Assembly (NCBI RefSeq): GCF_932526225.1
Contig: NC_064046.1
Coordinates: 10,379,719-10,443,718, forward strand
Origin: Nematostella vectensis
Taxonomy: Eukaryota > Cnidaria > Anthozoa > Actiniaria > Edwardsiidae
DNA: 64,000 nt
Direction of reading: 5' to 3'
The notes under the pieces: generated by a model
Seen by the model: the letters and a program-made list of their open reading frames with translations, nothing else
Databases searched by the model: none
Told to the model about the DNA's origin: nothing
Translations under genes and position numbers: made by a program
Shown here: in pieces, positions 30,143 to 40,371 of the stretch
Layout of the letters: every line of letters begins with the position of its first letter
Position numbering within the stretch: the first letter of the stretch is position 1

Positions 30143-30154
30143 GACGCTAGCCGA

Positions 30155-31173
30155 TTACCGTGCCACGCGGAGAAATTGTAATGCTGCTTTGACGCTACCT
30201 CCTTCCTCAAATGGCACCGTTCTTCCCGTATCGTCCTTTATGTAGAGATGAATTCGGTCGATGAGATGCGTACGTACAGGGAGATAGATGGGGTTTTCAA
30301 AACTTCGTTCCACCGCGCCACCTCCAGGAACGCCTTCGTTAGCCATCACTCGCAGTACATTGCGCACCTCGCTCCCCAGCACCAGATTGCCATACGTGAG
30401 ATTCGAGTACACGTACATGTTTTGGAATGGTGGGTGATTCTCGTGGGGTTTTGGGTTTGGCTTGGAGTCATACCCCAGCACTGGTGTACGATTTGAATAA
30501 TAATAATAATCAAATACCAGCCACCTTGATAGAGGATCAGTCCAACCTCCAGTCTTCCGGGGGTAATCAGGTGGGTAGATGGTCGACAGTGGGATGAGTT
30601 TATTCGGTGGTCCAAATCGACCTTGTGACGCGTTTGACTTGTCGAAACCAAGGATGATACCAAACTCGGGTCGGATCAACACCCTATTGGATTGTCCCAC
30701 ACCTATAGTGGTTAGTTTATCACTCGGACGAAAAAAAACTCCAAATCCAGCTGTTTTTGCCTTATGCCACGTCTAATCCTTGCACGGGACTCGTTAAACG
30801 CGGTCACGGTCGTCTTGATGTGTTCCGTGATCGTCTCCCAGGTGTCATCCAACTTGAATTTAGGCAAGTCTATCTTGTACCAACGAAATTGAATCTCTCC
30901 CGTGGGCACTTTCAAACCACTGGACTCAAATAAGGTCAAGGTTTCAGGAAGCACATAGCGACACATCAACCAGATCACGTGATCCGTCTCGTCCAGCGTG
31001 TCCCAGTACGAGGGGTACACGATTGACGTTAAGGCCATTTCCCATGCTCCATCACGCAAGTCGATCGCCTCTTTGGGTCGAATGGTGAAATCACCACTTG
31101 TATTGCCTGGTAACGCTCCTTCCTCAGCATTGCTGGCTAAGGTCACGCAAAAGGCTTTTGTTCTTGAGGTCAT
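30155..31173 (-). pseudogene. Minor capsid (F54H12.2-type) paralogue B, one frameshift
   Basis: The first frame starts at ATG 31173 with SNAEEGALPGNTSGDFTI and DLRDGAWEMALTSIVYPSYW. The second frame (to 30155) holds PFQNMYVYSNLTYGNLVLG, NVLRVMAN and IDRIHLYIKDDTG. Both halves align block by block with the intact copy at 31176-32195. One frame change lies between 30731 and 30758, where there are an A8 run and a T5 run. The family is the Polinton minor capsid/penton-like protein, annotated in many cnidarians as F54H12.2-like. Confidence 0.7.
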
Positions 31174-31175
31174 TT

Positions 31176-32195
31176 TTATGCAAATCGTGCTCGACGAAAG
31201 TGTAATGTTGCCACCACACCACCTGATTGAAATGATATGGGGTGACCAGCATCGTCCGTTATATACACCTGGATCTTGTCGATCACTTGGAGGCGTGCTG
31301 GGAAATAGAAAGTCACCTTAAAATTCCGTTCCACAGCTTCCCCGTGTTTTCCTCCAGGGGTCAACACCCGCAAGAGATTGCGATTCTGACTGCCCAGGAT
31401 CAGATTGCCATCGACGACATTCGTGTACACGTACATGTCCTGAAAAGGGGCTTTGCTCGTGTCGACGGGGGAGTAGGGTTGCGAGACGAACGGTTGAGTA
31501 GCTGGCTTGGCAGCACCATCACGAGGGAGTGGGGTGGATTCGTCGTAGCTCAATATCACCCATAGATGAGTAAAATGCGACGAATCCTCGTACCTCGGCG
31601 GCCATTTAGTAGGATCTTCAGTCTGTAGTTTTGTGGCGAAATAAAACCCCATAGCATTAAATCGCTCAAAACCCAAGGCGCGGCCCACGCGCATGGCGAC
31701 GATCAGCTGTACCTCGTAGGCCAACACGATGGTCACTGTTTTATCTTTTTCGTTTAACGTCACGGTAGCATCCTTCACGGTTTGCCCCAGGTGTCTCAGC
31801 GTGGCCGCACGAGATTCGTTGAAGCGACTAATACCCTTCTTGAGACTGGTTGCGATATCAACCCATTCAGGCCTCACGAAATCATCCAACTTGATCTCGT
31901 ACCATTCGTGGACAATATTGCTTTTATCAGCGACGGCATTCGGGTTGTTTTGATTGTCGCGTAGCCATGCTTTTTTCGGCACCTTGACCCATATCCAGAA
32001 AATGTGTTCGTGAAGGGCAAAACTGAGCCACGTGTTGGGATAGATCAGGGACGTCAAGCCGACTTCCCAGTCACCATCACGCAAATCCAGTGTCTTTGGC
32101 GTGCGTATGGTAAAATTGGAGATGGTGTTGCCCGGAAGAGCTCCCTCCAAGGCATTGCTGGGTAACGTCACGTGGAAATGATGTTGGTCTGTCAT
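31176..32195 (-). CDS. Minor capsid (F54H12.2-type) paralogue A (339 aa)
   Basis: Own ATG at 32195 (MTDQHHFHVTLPSNA) although the open frame continues upstream into integrase. Domains: N-terminal block with ALPGNTISNFTI and DLRDGDWEVGLTSLIYPNTW, middle with IVLAYEVQLIVAMRVGRALGF, and C-terminal block with PFQDMYVYTNVVDGNLILG and IDKIQVYITDDAG. This is the conserved order of F54H12.2-type Polinton proteins, proposed penton or minor capsid components. It ends 3 nt before the start of paralogue B. Intact. Confidence 0.75.
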   Translation of the reverse strand: MTDQHHFHVTLPSNALEGALPGNTISNFTIRTPKTLDLRDGDWEVGLTSLIYPNTWLSFALHEHIFWIWVKVPKKAWLRDNQNNPNAVADKSNIVHEWYEIKLDDFVRPEWVDIATSLKKGISRFNESRAATLRHLGQTVKDATVTLNEKDKTVTIVLAYEVQLIVAMRVGRALGFERFNAMGFYFATKLQTEDPTKWPPRYEDSSHFTHLWVILSYDESTPLPRDGAAKPATQPFVSQPYSPVDTSKAPFQDMYVYTNVVDGNLILGSQNRNLLRVLTPGGKHGEAVERNFKVTFYFPARLQVIDKIQVYITDDAGHPISFQSGGVVATLHFRRARFA

Positions 32196-32229
32196 GGTGC
32201 ACGAAACAACTGGGTCCCGGTCACGTGGA

Positions 32230-33227
32230 TCATAAGATGTTATGCACTTGTCGGCCAGACACCCAACTGTTGTACTTGTCAGGCCACCCACGCCATTGCA
32301 CGAAATACTCTTCGTACCGTCCCTTCCCTCGCACCGTCCCTTCCCTCGCGTCCTGATCACCCGTTCGATGCGGAACAGATCCCGTTGCTCGTCGAGACTG
32401 ACGTGTTGCAGTTCGGGTTCGTAAAACCGACCCTCTAACCACGATCCATCGTACTCGCGAAGTCGGTACGCGTAGTTCTTCGTGTTGTTGTTGTACCGCT
32501 GACCCACCGTAAACACTTCTTCGGTCCAATTGGGAATGTACCCTTTGGCAAAGACGTGTTTGACTTTACTGATCCGCACCCTATCCCCCACGTTAAATTT
32601 GGGCGGGGCCCTCTTCTTTATCTTCTTTGGGGTCTCCAGTCTTTTCTTCCCGTACAAGATGGCCCACACCTCCTGAGCATCGTCGTACGTGACCACGTCC
32701 GCAGGAGCACGTCGGATGCTACGATGGTACGAGTGATTGTAATTGTGCACCAATTGCGGTAACATGTCCACGTAACGGCGTGTCTCCTTGTGCGTAAACC
32801 AACGCCACATCCAGGTCTTGAGAGTGCGATTGAATCGTTCGACCACAGAAGCTTTCAATTCACTTCGCGTGGAGAAGTGCTGGATCCCTTGGGATTTGAG
32901 AAACGCCTGGAAGATTCGATTCTTGAACTCGGTGCCATCGTCCGTTTGAAGTTTTTCTGGCTGACGACCCCCCTCGAAAATCGACTCAAACGCCTCGACG
33001 GAGTCATCGTCGTCTTCGGAGTCATCGTCGTCTTCTTCATACTCTTCTTCTTTTTTTCGCGCACGGACGATGGTAGGGGTGGGAGGGGGTGGGGCTGGGG
33101 CACCATCGAGTTGCGAGGCATGAATTTCGATGCGTCCCCCGCAACACGCAAAGAGACACCGTAAACGTTCCCACACCGTACGACAATCGAAACGCGGCTG
33201 AAGAGGATCCGCACCAAAGCACCCCAT
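32230..33227 (-). pseudogene. Retroviral-type integrase with chromodomain, N-terminus replaced and frame broken
   Basis: From about 32999 down the frame is integrase: VEAFESIF, then LQTDDGTEF (second catalytic Asp), KASVVERFNRTLKT (catalytic Glu, 33 residues later), and FNVGDRVRISKVKH (SH3-like end). Then comes a chromodomain beginning DLFRIERVI, whose second half (YEEYFVQWRGWP, YNSWVSG) is in another frame after a 17-bp duplication at 32316-32349 and ends at 32230. The first ~76 residues (from ATG 33227) are unrelated: MGCFGADPLQ, Cys-rich FACCGG, then an acidic tract. The zinc domain and first Asp of the core are missing, so it should be inactive. Confidence 0.8.
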
Positions 33228-33263
33228 GCTACAAGTGATTCCTTCCCGACCCTCCCTCACCTT

Positions 33264-33272
33264 ATTTATATA
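33264..33272 (-). promoter_or_regulatory. TATAAATAA box for the MGCFG/integrase gene
   Basis: 37 nt above the ATG at 33227. It supports the MGCFG start rather than the in-frame ATG at 33275. Confidence 0.55.
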
Positions 33273-33329
33273 CAAAAAACAACACTATCACCCTAGAAGA
33301 GAAGGCTTTTTTTTTTTCAGACTCTCATT

Positions 33330-34346
33330 TTACAGCTTAAAATAACCATAAGGGTAAGTGCGCATGCCCCGTCGCACGCGTTTGTTGTACACGACACGAA
33401 ATGTTTTGTGTGCCGGCACCGTGTGTAGAGTTCTGTCGTGCACATTGCGCTGGATGGTGTAAGGGAGAGTCACGTGACGCTCTTCTGCCACCGCGCCTTC
33501 AACACGCAAGAGTTCCAACATGCTGGCCAGGTTCACGATATCGGCCGTGCGAAGGTTGATGTGAAGCCCCTTCACTTTACACGTGGAATGACCCTGTTGC
33601 GTGGTGTACCCGTAACTCTTGGGGCCCGTGGACGAATAACGATCGATAAAGTCTGCCGGCTCCAACTCGCTCGTTAGGTCTCCTAGATACTCCCCAGAGG
33701 GGTGGCTTCCACGCTCCAGGGCGATGTAAGAAAATGACGCTGTCCGTGTCGTGGTACAGACAACGTTCCCCTAGCCCGCCCAACACGTCGTACAACTTGA
33801 GGCGCGCGTACGCCGTGGTGAAGGCGGCAATCACCACGTTGGTGTGGGGTTTCAACTCTTGAAACTTTTCCCCCAGCCTGTAGTGAACTTGAAGGAGGTC
33901 GTCGTTCACGATGAGCACATCGTTCACCTCGATGGTGTCGTTGTTCAGCAGAGCAAAGTAGGCCTTGGGGTCATCCACGTACTCGGTACGTTGGGGGTTG
34001 GGCTGCTCACCAAACTTTCCCCACATGCAATTCAGACCCATCTTTGCCACGGAGCGGAGGCCTGGGTTCTTCTCGATCTTGCTGGGATCCATACGGACGC
34101 CTTGGTGGCGTTCGTAATCGTCGACGTACTGCATCTTGTCGGCGTCGGTGGTGCACCAGGCGGGCCAGCCCGACGCTTCTTGTTTGTACTTCAAGAAGGT
34201 CTTGATGTACTCTTCAAACAACCGTGCCCAGCGCTCCCAATGCCACACCTCGTACACCCGGATCACGCGGTAGCCTTTCTCGAGAGCTTTGTAAATCTCG
34301 GGGTGGGCCCACGTTCCCGTGAACGCCCGTTCCTCGTCCGAGATCT
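33330..34346 (-). pseudogene. Family B DNA polymerase, C-terminal part, truncated and frameshifted
   Basis: From the island edge (about 34346) the frame reads FTGTWAHPEIYKALEKGY, then motif B (LRSVAKMGLNCMWGKFGEQ) and motif C (YHDTDSVIF, at about 33740-33756). Near 33695 an extra base shifts the frame. The rest (33330-33665, with STGPKSYGY, CKVKGLHINL and the C-terminal RVVYNKRV) is in another frame. The N-terminal exonuclease domain, protein-priming insertion and motif A are beyond the break and absent. This is the protein-primed PolB of Polintons. Confidence 0.9.
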
Positions 34347-34407
34347 AATGATGGCTATGATGTCTCAATAATGACTTCTCCAATAATACTGTTGTGTGTC
34401 ATTTCAG

Positions 34408-34598
34408 CTTCGTAACTGGTGAGCCGAAATACAGCCGGCATCCTCCTGGTCACAAGGCCTGGAAAAGGGCTGCCAGTAAGGTGGTGGTGTTACAACCCCA
34501 TGCACGTGGAGACTTCACCCAGCAGAAGATAGAAATGCCGAGGACATTGCTGGGAATATTCGAGAAAGACTCCCTGCCATTGATGGGGGTAATTTAAT
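34408..34598 (+). other. Exon-like open stretch, unknown
   Basis: An acceptor-like CATTTCAG precedes an open frame (FVTGEPKYSRHPPGHKAWKR, MPRTLLGIFEKDSLPL) that ends at a stop codon at 34596. It might be the last exon of the plus-strand gene seen at 19.9-20.7 kb, with the island in its intron. Homology unknown. Confidence 0.3.
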
Positions 34599-34599
34599 G

Positions 34600-35819
34600 G
34601 AAGTAAAGGTGAACAATTTATTTTAAAATTTAAGCAAATAAAATATCTTATCTGCATATTTTAACAAATTCTATTGCAAGATCATTTATTTGAATTCTCT
34701 TATCAATTTAGGAACTAATGGTCTCCTTTCCGTCTATCCATTACTATTTATGTTTTGTTATAGTTGTTTCACATTATTTCAAGTCAAAAGACCTTACAGT
34801 GTTGTTACTCCCCCCATTACCAAAAATAAGAGACAACATGGCCGCCACGCATGCGTAGTAGTGCACATACAATGTCAAAATGGCTGCCATTTATTATAAG
34901 GAAATGTGAGGAGACATCACAATTTATCAAATTTTCTCGTTTCAGAGATTTTGGGCTCACGATGCAGGACTCGAAAAAAAAACCTTGCCATTCGAGTGAT
35001 ACACTTTCCGTTCAAACGATGCCAGAGAAAGCCCTATAATTGTTCCTTGGACATTGCACTTTTGTTCGCTTGAGAGCATACAATCCTCCATACATTCTTT
35101 GTAATTTTATTGGCCAATAAAATAGGCAGTAGCGCCTTCCAATTTTGTTCCCGAAGAAATAAAATTTGATGTAGTTATGCCTAGTTCAGGAACCATTATT
35201 GTTGTCTTTAAGATACAGACTGAAGCAAGGAAAACGGTGCGCTCCGCAAGAACAACTTCTCTCCGTTCGTCCGTTCTCCATTTTGTTTTTAAACGGCCCC
35301 ACGGCTTTCTGGGATAGACACAGGGGAACCATAAAGCCTTTCTAAAATACATTTTTTTTAAATTTGCGCATATAATGTTTTCCAACCTCAACAAGACTGC
35401 CGCACTTCCATTATCATTGGACGTATCAAATCAGAGATGCCCCTTACACGTTTAATACCGCTAATACTACTTTAATTTGGAATTTTAGTCAACCTGATTA
35501 AAAACTTCTAGTGTAACAACAAAAGGGAAGCCCCTGTGCTGGCCGGAATCTTGTTTTTATTTGTGATACCGCTGTTATTCCTCGCGGGCCTAGCAAAATG
35601 TGAGCCCAGACAAATCGCTGGCTAATGTCCCTTATTTCTGGGAATGCTTAAAAGTCACATCTAAAGTTGTTTGTGGATGAGAAATAAATTAATTTGTAAA
35701 CACATTGACCCCTCAACCGGCCTGTACCGGCTTTGGGAAGTACCCACAACCCAAAAAAAAATCATAAATGCAAAAAAAAAAAACACAACAAGATGAAGAT
35801 ACTCAGGCATCAGTCTAAG
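34600..35819. other. Gene-free stretch
   Basis: AT-rich, only short incoherent ORFs. Nothing recognised. Confidence 0.4.
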
Positions 35820-36619
35820 GGATAAATGGTCTTGCAGATATGCATCCAACCAAGGTGTTGGCATCTACTCTTAAGCCAAATAATAGTTCTTTGACAAATC
35901 TCAAATCGAACAAGGAGAGAAAAGCAGTCAAACAAACCAATTCCAGCTCATACAGACCCAGAATAGCAGTGTAAACAATTTTGGAATCAATTTGGTTTCA
36001 GAAAAGACAGCATTAAGGAGAGCTGTGATTCATTAGAAAATTATTTTCTCATCCAGGCAAAGCCACACAAGAAAAAGGGATAAATGGTCTTGCAGATATG
36101 CATCCAACCAAGGTGTTGGCATCTACTCTTTTAAAGTCAAATAATAGTTCTTTGACAAATCTCAAATCGAACAAGGAGAGAAAAGCAGAATCACCCCTCT
36201 CAATAAAACGCTCAAAATACCACACAAGGGAGAGAGATCAGCAAACACAGCTCAAGACACAAATAGATACCTTTATTCTGATCCTCCAGGTACATTTCCA
36301 TGGCCTCAAAACACAATGTCCACTCCTTGAAGGCTTGTACAACCACGAAGATGTCTTTACGTATTGCAAAGCATTCTGGGAGATCCAGGGGAAAATTCAC
36401 GAGGGGAGGGCCAGTCAACACTCCTCTCCCCAAAGTCAGATGTTTTTTTATAAGTCTTTTCACCCCGAAGCCAAACAAACCAATTCCAGCTCATAGAGAC
36501 CCAGAATAGCAGTGTAAACAATTTTGGAATCAATTTGGTTTCAGAAAAGACAGCATTTAGGAGAGCTGTGGTGATTCATTAGAAAATTATTTTCTCATCC
36601 AGGCAAAGCCAAACAAGAA
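35820..36619. repeat. Tandem segment duplication, second copy longer by about 280 bp
   Basis: 35820-36077 and 36079-36619 share their first 108 bp (GATAAATGGTCTTGCAGATA...) and last 150 bp almost identically. The right copy holds an extra 36190-36471 at the joint, flanked by AAAGCAG and AAACAAACC. Either the left copy suffered a deletion or the right one an insertion. Confidence 0.85.
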
Positions 36620-37365
36620 AAAATCATCATGAATCCACCTTTGCTTGCAAATATTCATAAGCAAAGCACTCAATTATGCCCCAAAAGACTTCATGATTTC
36701 CTGAGACACTCTCCTAATATGCTCATAGCTTTATTTTTGATGAAAAATACAAGCAACCATCAACTTGTGCTGGCTTCAGCACAACGACGAGGGATTAAAA
36801 GTGGGGACCGCAAAGCTTGTTGGAAAGCTTGGATACCGCTGACTAGGTGCAGCTGTGTTTGACTTTGACGGGCTGTATAAAACTCAGAATAGGGGGGAGG
36901 TATCTGTTTTCAGTCTGTTTTTTGTAAATTCAGCTCAAAAATAGCCAGGAGTCAATTGGTCAACAATAGAAATAATGTTTTCATAGAGAATACAATGAAA
37001 TAGGTGCAATGCATAGGAACTAGATCTAAAAAAATCTCTGATCTAGGATTGGAATTTCCTACTTATTGTTATGATTATTTCAGGTATTGACCATGGCAAA
37101 GAAGATAAAAACAGATGAAATCCATAGTTTAGGGGTCAGTACGCAGCTCTTACAATCTGCAATTTGATTGGGCAAATGAACAATCTGCACCTCGACACAA
37201 AGAACGAGAAGAATAGAGACAAAAGAACTCCTTTGTGGAGCAAAGATAATAGAAGACATAAGTTTTTTATTTGGTGACGAAAACACCAAATGCAAGATAT
37301 GAAATAATTTTTGAGACAATAATGTGGTCGATAATAGGTACGAGTAGTTATATTTGGCGATGTGA
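36620..37365. other. Gene-free stretch
   Basis: Nothing recognisable beyond short ORFs. Confidence 0.35.
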
Positions 37366-37367
37366 AG

Positions 37368-37701
37368 ATCCGATCACAGGCTTACCAACCTCTCAGTCAG
37401 TCTCCAGTCAATCCCAGTAACTAGCTCGAATATTTTCACGATTGAAAATGTCTAAAAAAAGATCTAAAAATAAGTATTAGAGGCATCAAGTAACACGGAA
37501 TCCCTCAACTGCTCAAACGTTTACCACTTGATTTGAATAAATACACATCACGAAACAATGAGTTTATTGTGACCTTTATTCTAGGATATAAGGCAATTAT
37601 AGGACAATTACAGGAGGTGATCAATCGTGAAAATATTAGAGCTAGTTACTGGGATTGACTGAGGAATGACTGAGAGGTTGGTAAGCCTGTGATTCGATGG
37701 A
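37368..37701. mobile_element. Inverted-repeat element (MITE-like, about 330 bp)
   Basis: Arms of about 80 bp at 37368-37447 and 37622-37701 are inverted copies (core ACAGGCTTACCAACCTCTCA; CAATCCCAGTAACTAGCTC) with few mismatches, around a 170-bp AT-rich centre without coding capacity. Confidence 0.75.
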
Positions 37702-37898
37702 GGGATTATGTTCACACTCACTATTATATTTTAAGTATGTTCATTTGCAACCAAAAATTAAATCTAGCAAATGACAAACTCGGGCCGGCTACATTTAAGT
37801 ACACGTATTATGTATAAAAGCTTCGGAGATAGCAAGTTAAAGGATCCAGTTGTAATGCTGAGTAGAGTCAAAATTCGGAGCCTGCTAAAGTACTTTAA

Positions 37899-38010
37899 CG
37901 CCGTTAAATTCCAGTTGAAGTTACGCTATTATTATTTAGCGCCGTTAAATTCCAGTTGAAGTTACGCTATTATTATTTAGCGCCGTTGAATTCCAGTTGA
38001 AATAACGTTT
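37899..38010. repeat. 41-bp tandem repeat, nearly three copies
   Basis: CGCCGTTAAATTCCAGTTGA recurs at 37899, 37940 and 37981 (last copy with G for A). Confidence 0.9.
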
Positions 38011-38884
38011 CCAAGAAGTAATTCAGCCAGCTCGAATAGGCTTTCCACCATGTTTTCACGCTAAAATACGTATAAAGATCCTAAAACGATACTATTTGTG
38101 CTCTCGTTCTAGTTTCCCGATAGCCGCCATCTTGTTTTTGCTTAGCGCCGACAAGTGCTATGACGTCACCCTGATCTGTGATTGGTTCAAATGTCAAAAC
38201 AAAAAAGTGTTTCCAGAAAAGGAATTATTCTGAGCTGCTAAAGGCTTAAGTTCAGACAAGTTCGACAAAAAAACCCATCCAGAGGGGGCAGGAGTTTGTT
38301 TGCGTTCGATACAAAGAGTGGTCGGGTGGGTATAGAATTAGTATTCTGATCACGCAAATATGACCCACCCGGCTCTTTGACACTATAAACAGATTTTACT
38401 GAACGTGCGGTCGAATTGTTTTGTTTTTTCATAAAAAACATAGACCCCTGAAGACGATATTGTGTTCCTTTTGCCTAAGTTATGCAAGAAAATAAACGTC
38501 GCAGCTAGAAATAGGAATGATGGCATGTTAATTCGATAAAAAGAAGTTAAACATTAAAAATCATGCAGTTGAAATCAATAGATTTGTTGATTGCTTGTCG
38601 TTCTCTAGCAGAAACTAGGCTATATCTTTGTATTTATTGCACTTCGAGCTTCTTTTTAATAGTTTCAACAGGACGGCTGTCTTCGGTTCCAAAAATTTCT
38701 AGATTCCGGCGGAGTCTCAAGGTTTTTTTAAAAATTAAGTCGCATATTTAGCGGAAAATGCTAAATGAGAATAATTCAAAATATTTAAGAATGTGTTTAT
38801 CTTTAACATGAATATAATGTCAAAGTTTTGCTGTCTCCAAACGCGAGTTTGCGATAACTAGCGAAAAGGCCGGCTCATACTCAA
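38011..38884. other. Gene-free stretch
   Basis: No coding evidence. A GCCGCCATCTTG motif (YY1-like) lies at about 38124. Confidence 0.3.
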
Positions 38885-40285
38885 GTTAGCGCAAATAATC
38901 ACCTATAGGAAAACTAGGGGAATATTTAGGAATGCGCATATAATCACCCTGTCTGCACTGCGGAAGACACGCGCTTACGCTAGCGAATACTAGCGTAAGA
39001 CGCGGCGAATACTCGAGTAAGCGCAAATAATCACCTATAGGAAAACCAGGGGAATATTTAGGTATGCGCATGTCTGCACTGCGGATGGAGACACTCGCTT
39101 ACGCTAGGGAATTGTAGCGTAAGACGCGGCGAACACTCGAGTAAGCGCAAATAATCACCTATAGGAAAACTAGGGGAATATTTAGGAATGCGCATGTCTG
39201 CACTGCGGATGGAGACACTCGCTTACGCTAGGGAATTGTAACGTAAGACGCGGCGAATACTCGAGTAAGCGCAAATAATCACCTATAGGAGAACTAGGGG
39301 AATATTTAGGAATGCGCATGTCTGCACTGCGGATGGAGACACTCGCTTACGCTAGGGAATTGTAGCGTAAGACGCGGCGAACACTCGAGTAAGCGCAAAT
39401 AATCACCTATAGGAGAACTAGGGGAATATTTAGGAATGCGCATGTCTGCACTGCGGATGGAGACACTCGCTTACGCTAGGGAATTGTAGCGTAAGACGCG
39501 GCGAACACTCGAGTAAGCGCAAATAATCACCTATAGGAAAACTAGGGGAATATTTAGGAATGCGCATGTCTGCACTGCGGATGGAGACACTCGCTTACGC
39601 TAGGGAATTGTAGCGTAAGACGCGGCGAACACTCGAGTAAGCGCTAATAATCACCTATAAGAAACCTGGGGAATATTTAGGTATGCGCAAGTAAACACTT
39701 TGTCTGCACTGCGGAAGACACGCTTACGCTAGCGAATAGTAGCGTAAGACCCGGCGAATACTCGAGTAAGCGCAAATAATCACCTATAGGAAAACTAGGG
39801 GAATATTTAGGAATGCGCAAGTAAACACTTTGTCTGCACTGCGGAAGACACGCTTACGCTAGCGAATACTAGCGTAAGACCCGGCGAATACTCGAGTAAG
39901 CGCAAATAATCACCTATAGGAAAACTAGGGGAATATTTAGGAATGCGCATGTCTGCACTGCGGATGGAGACACTCGCTTACGCTAGGGAATTGTAACGTA
40001 AGACCCGGCGAACACTCGAGTAAGCGCAAATAATCACCTATAGGAAAACTAGGGGAATATTTAGGAATGCGCATGTCTGCACTGCGGATGGAGACACTCG
40101 CTTACGCTAGGGAATTGTAACGTAAAACCCGGCGAACACTCGAGTAAGCGCAAATAATCACCTATAGGAGAACTAGGGGAATATTTAGGAATGCGCATGT
40201 CTGCACTGCGGATGGAGACACTCGCTTACGCTAGGGAATTGTAACGTAAGACCCGGCGAACACTCGAGTAAGCGCAAATAATCCC
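38885..40285. repeat. 124-bp satellite array with internal hairpin
   Basis: About 11 units. ACTCGAGTAAGCGC recurs at 39011, 39135, 39259, 39383, 39507, 39631, 39760, 39890, 40014, 40138 and 40262: a 124-bp period, with two units of 129-130 bp. Some units contain a perfect 10-bp inverted repeat CTTACGCTAG/CTAGCGTAAG with a 6-nt loop (e.g. 39851-39876); others carry a decayed form. The array begins about 85 bp below the splice donor of the fucosyltransferase exon, so it sits in that gene's intron. Confidence 0.92.
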
Positions 40286-40371
40286 AATCACGCCCTTCCT
40301 TTCTAAACAATACGGAATATAACGTAAAAAGCCCTTACCATCACCACCCACATAAAACAACTGTTCCTTAC

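Larger units (their letters stand above)
20998..34346 (-). mobile_element. Maverick/Polinton (adintovirus-like) island, right end truncated
   Basis: A GC-richer block with the Polinton gene set: family B DNA polymerase, retroviral-type integrase with chromodomain, two F54H12.2-type minor capsid genes, major capsid protein, adenain-like protease, FtsK/HerA-type ATPase, PLA2-like protein and pX-like protein. The left edge is placed at AGTACCCCGG (20998), where GC content jumps; Polinton ends often start with AG. The right edge is where the polymerase frame ends abruptly (about 34346) in AT-rich DNA. No second terminal repeat is present, so the left edge cannot be confirmed by a TIR or a target duplication. 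Confidence 0.9.

Noticed and set aside
33844-34371. 175-codon plus-strand ORF
   Set aside because: Shadow of the DNA polymerase B coding region on the minus strand.
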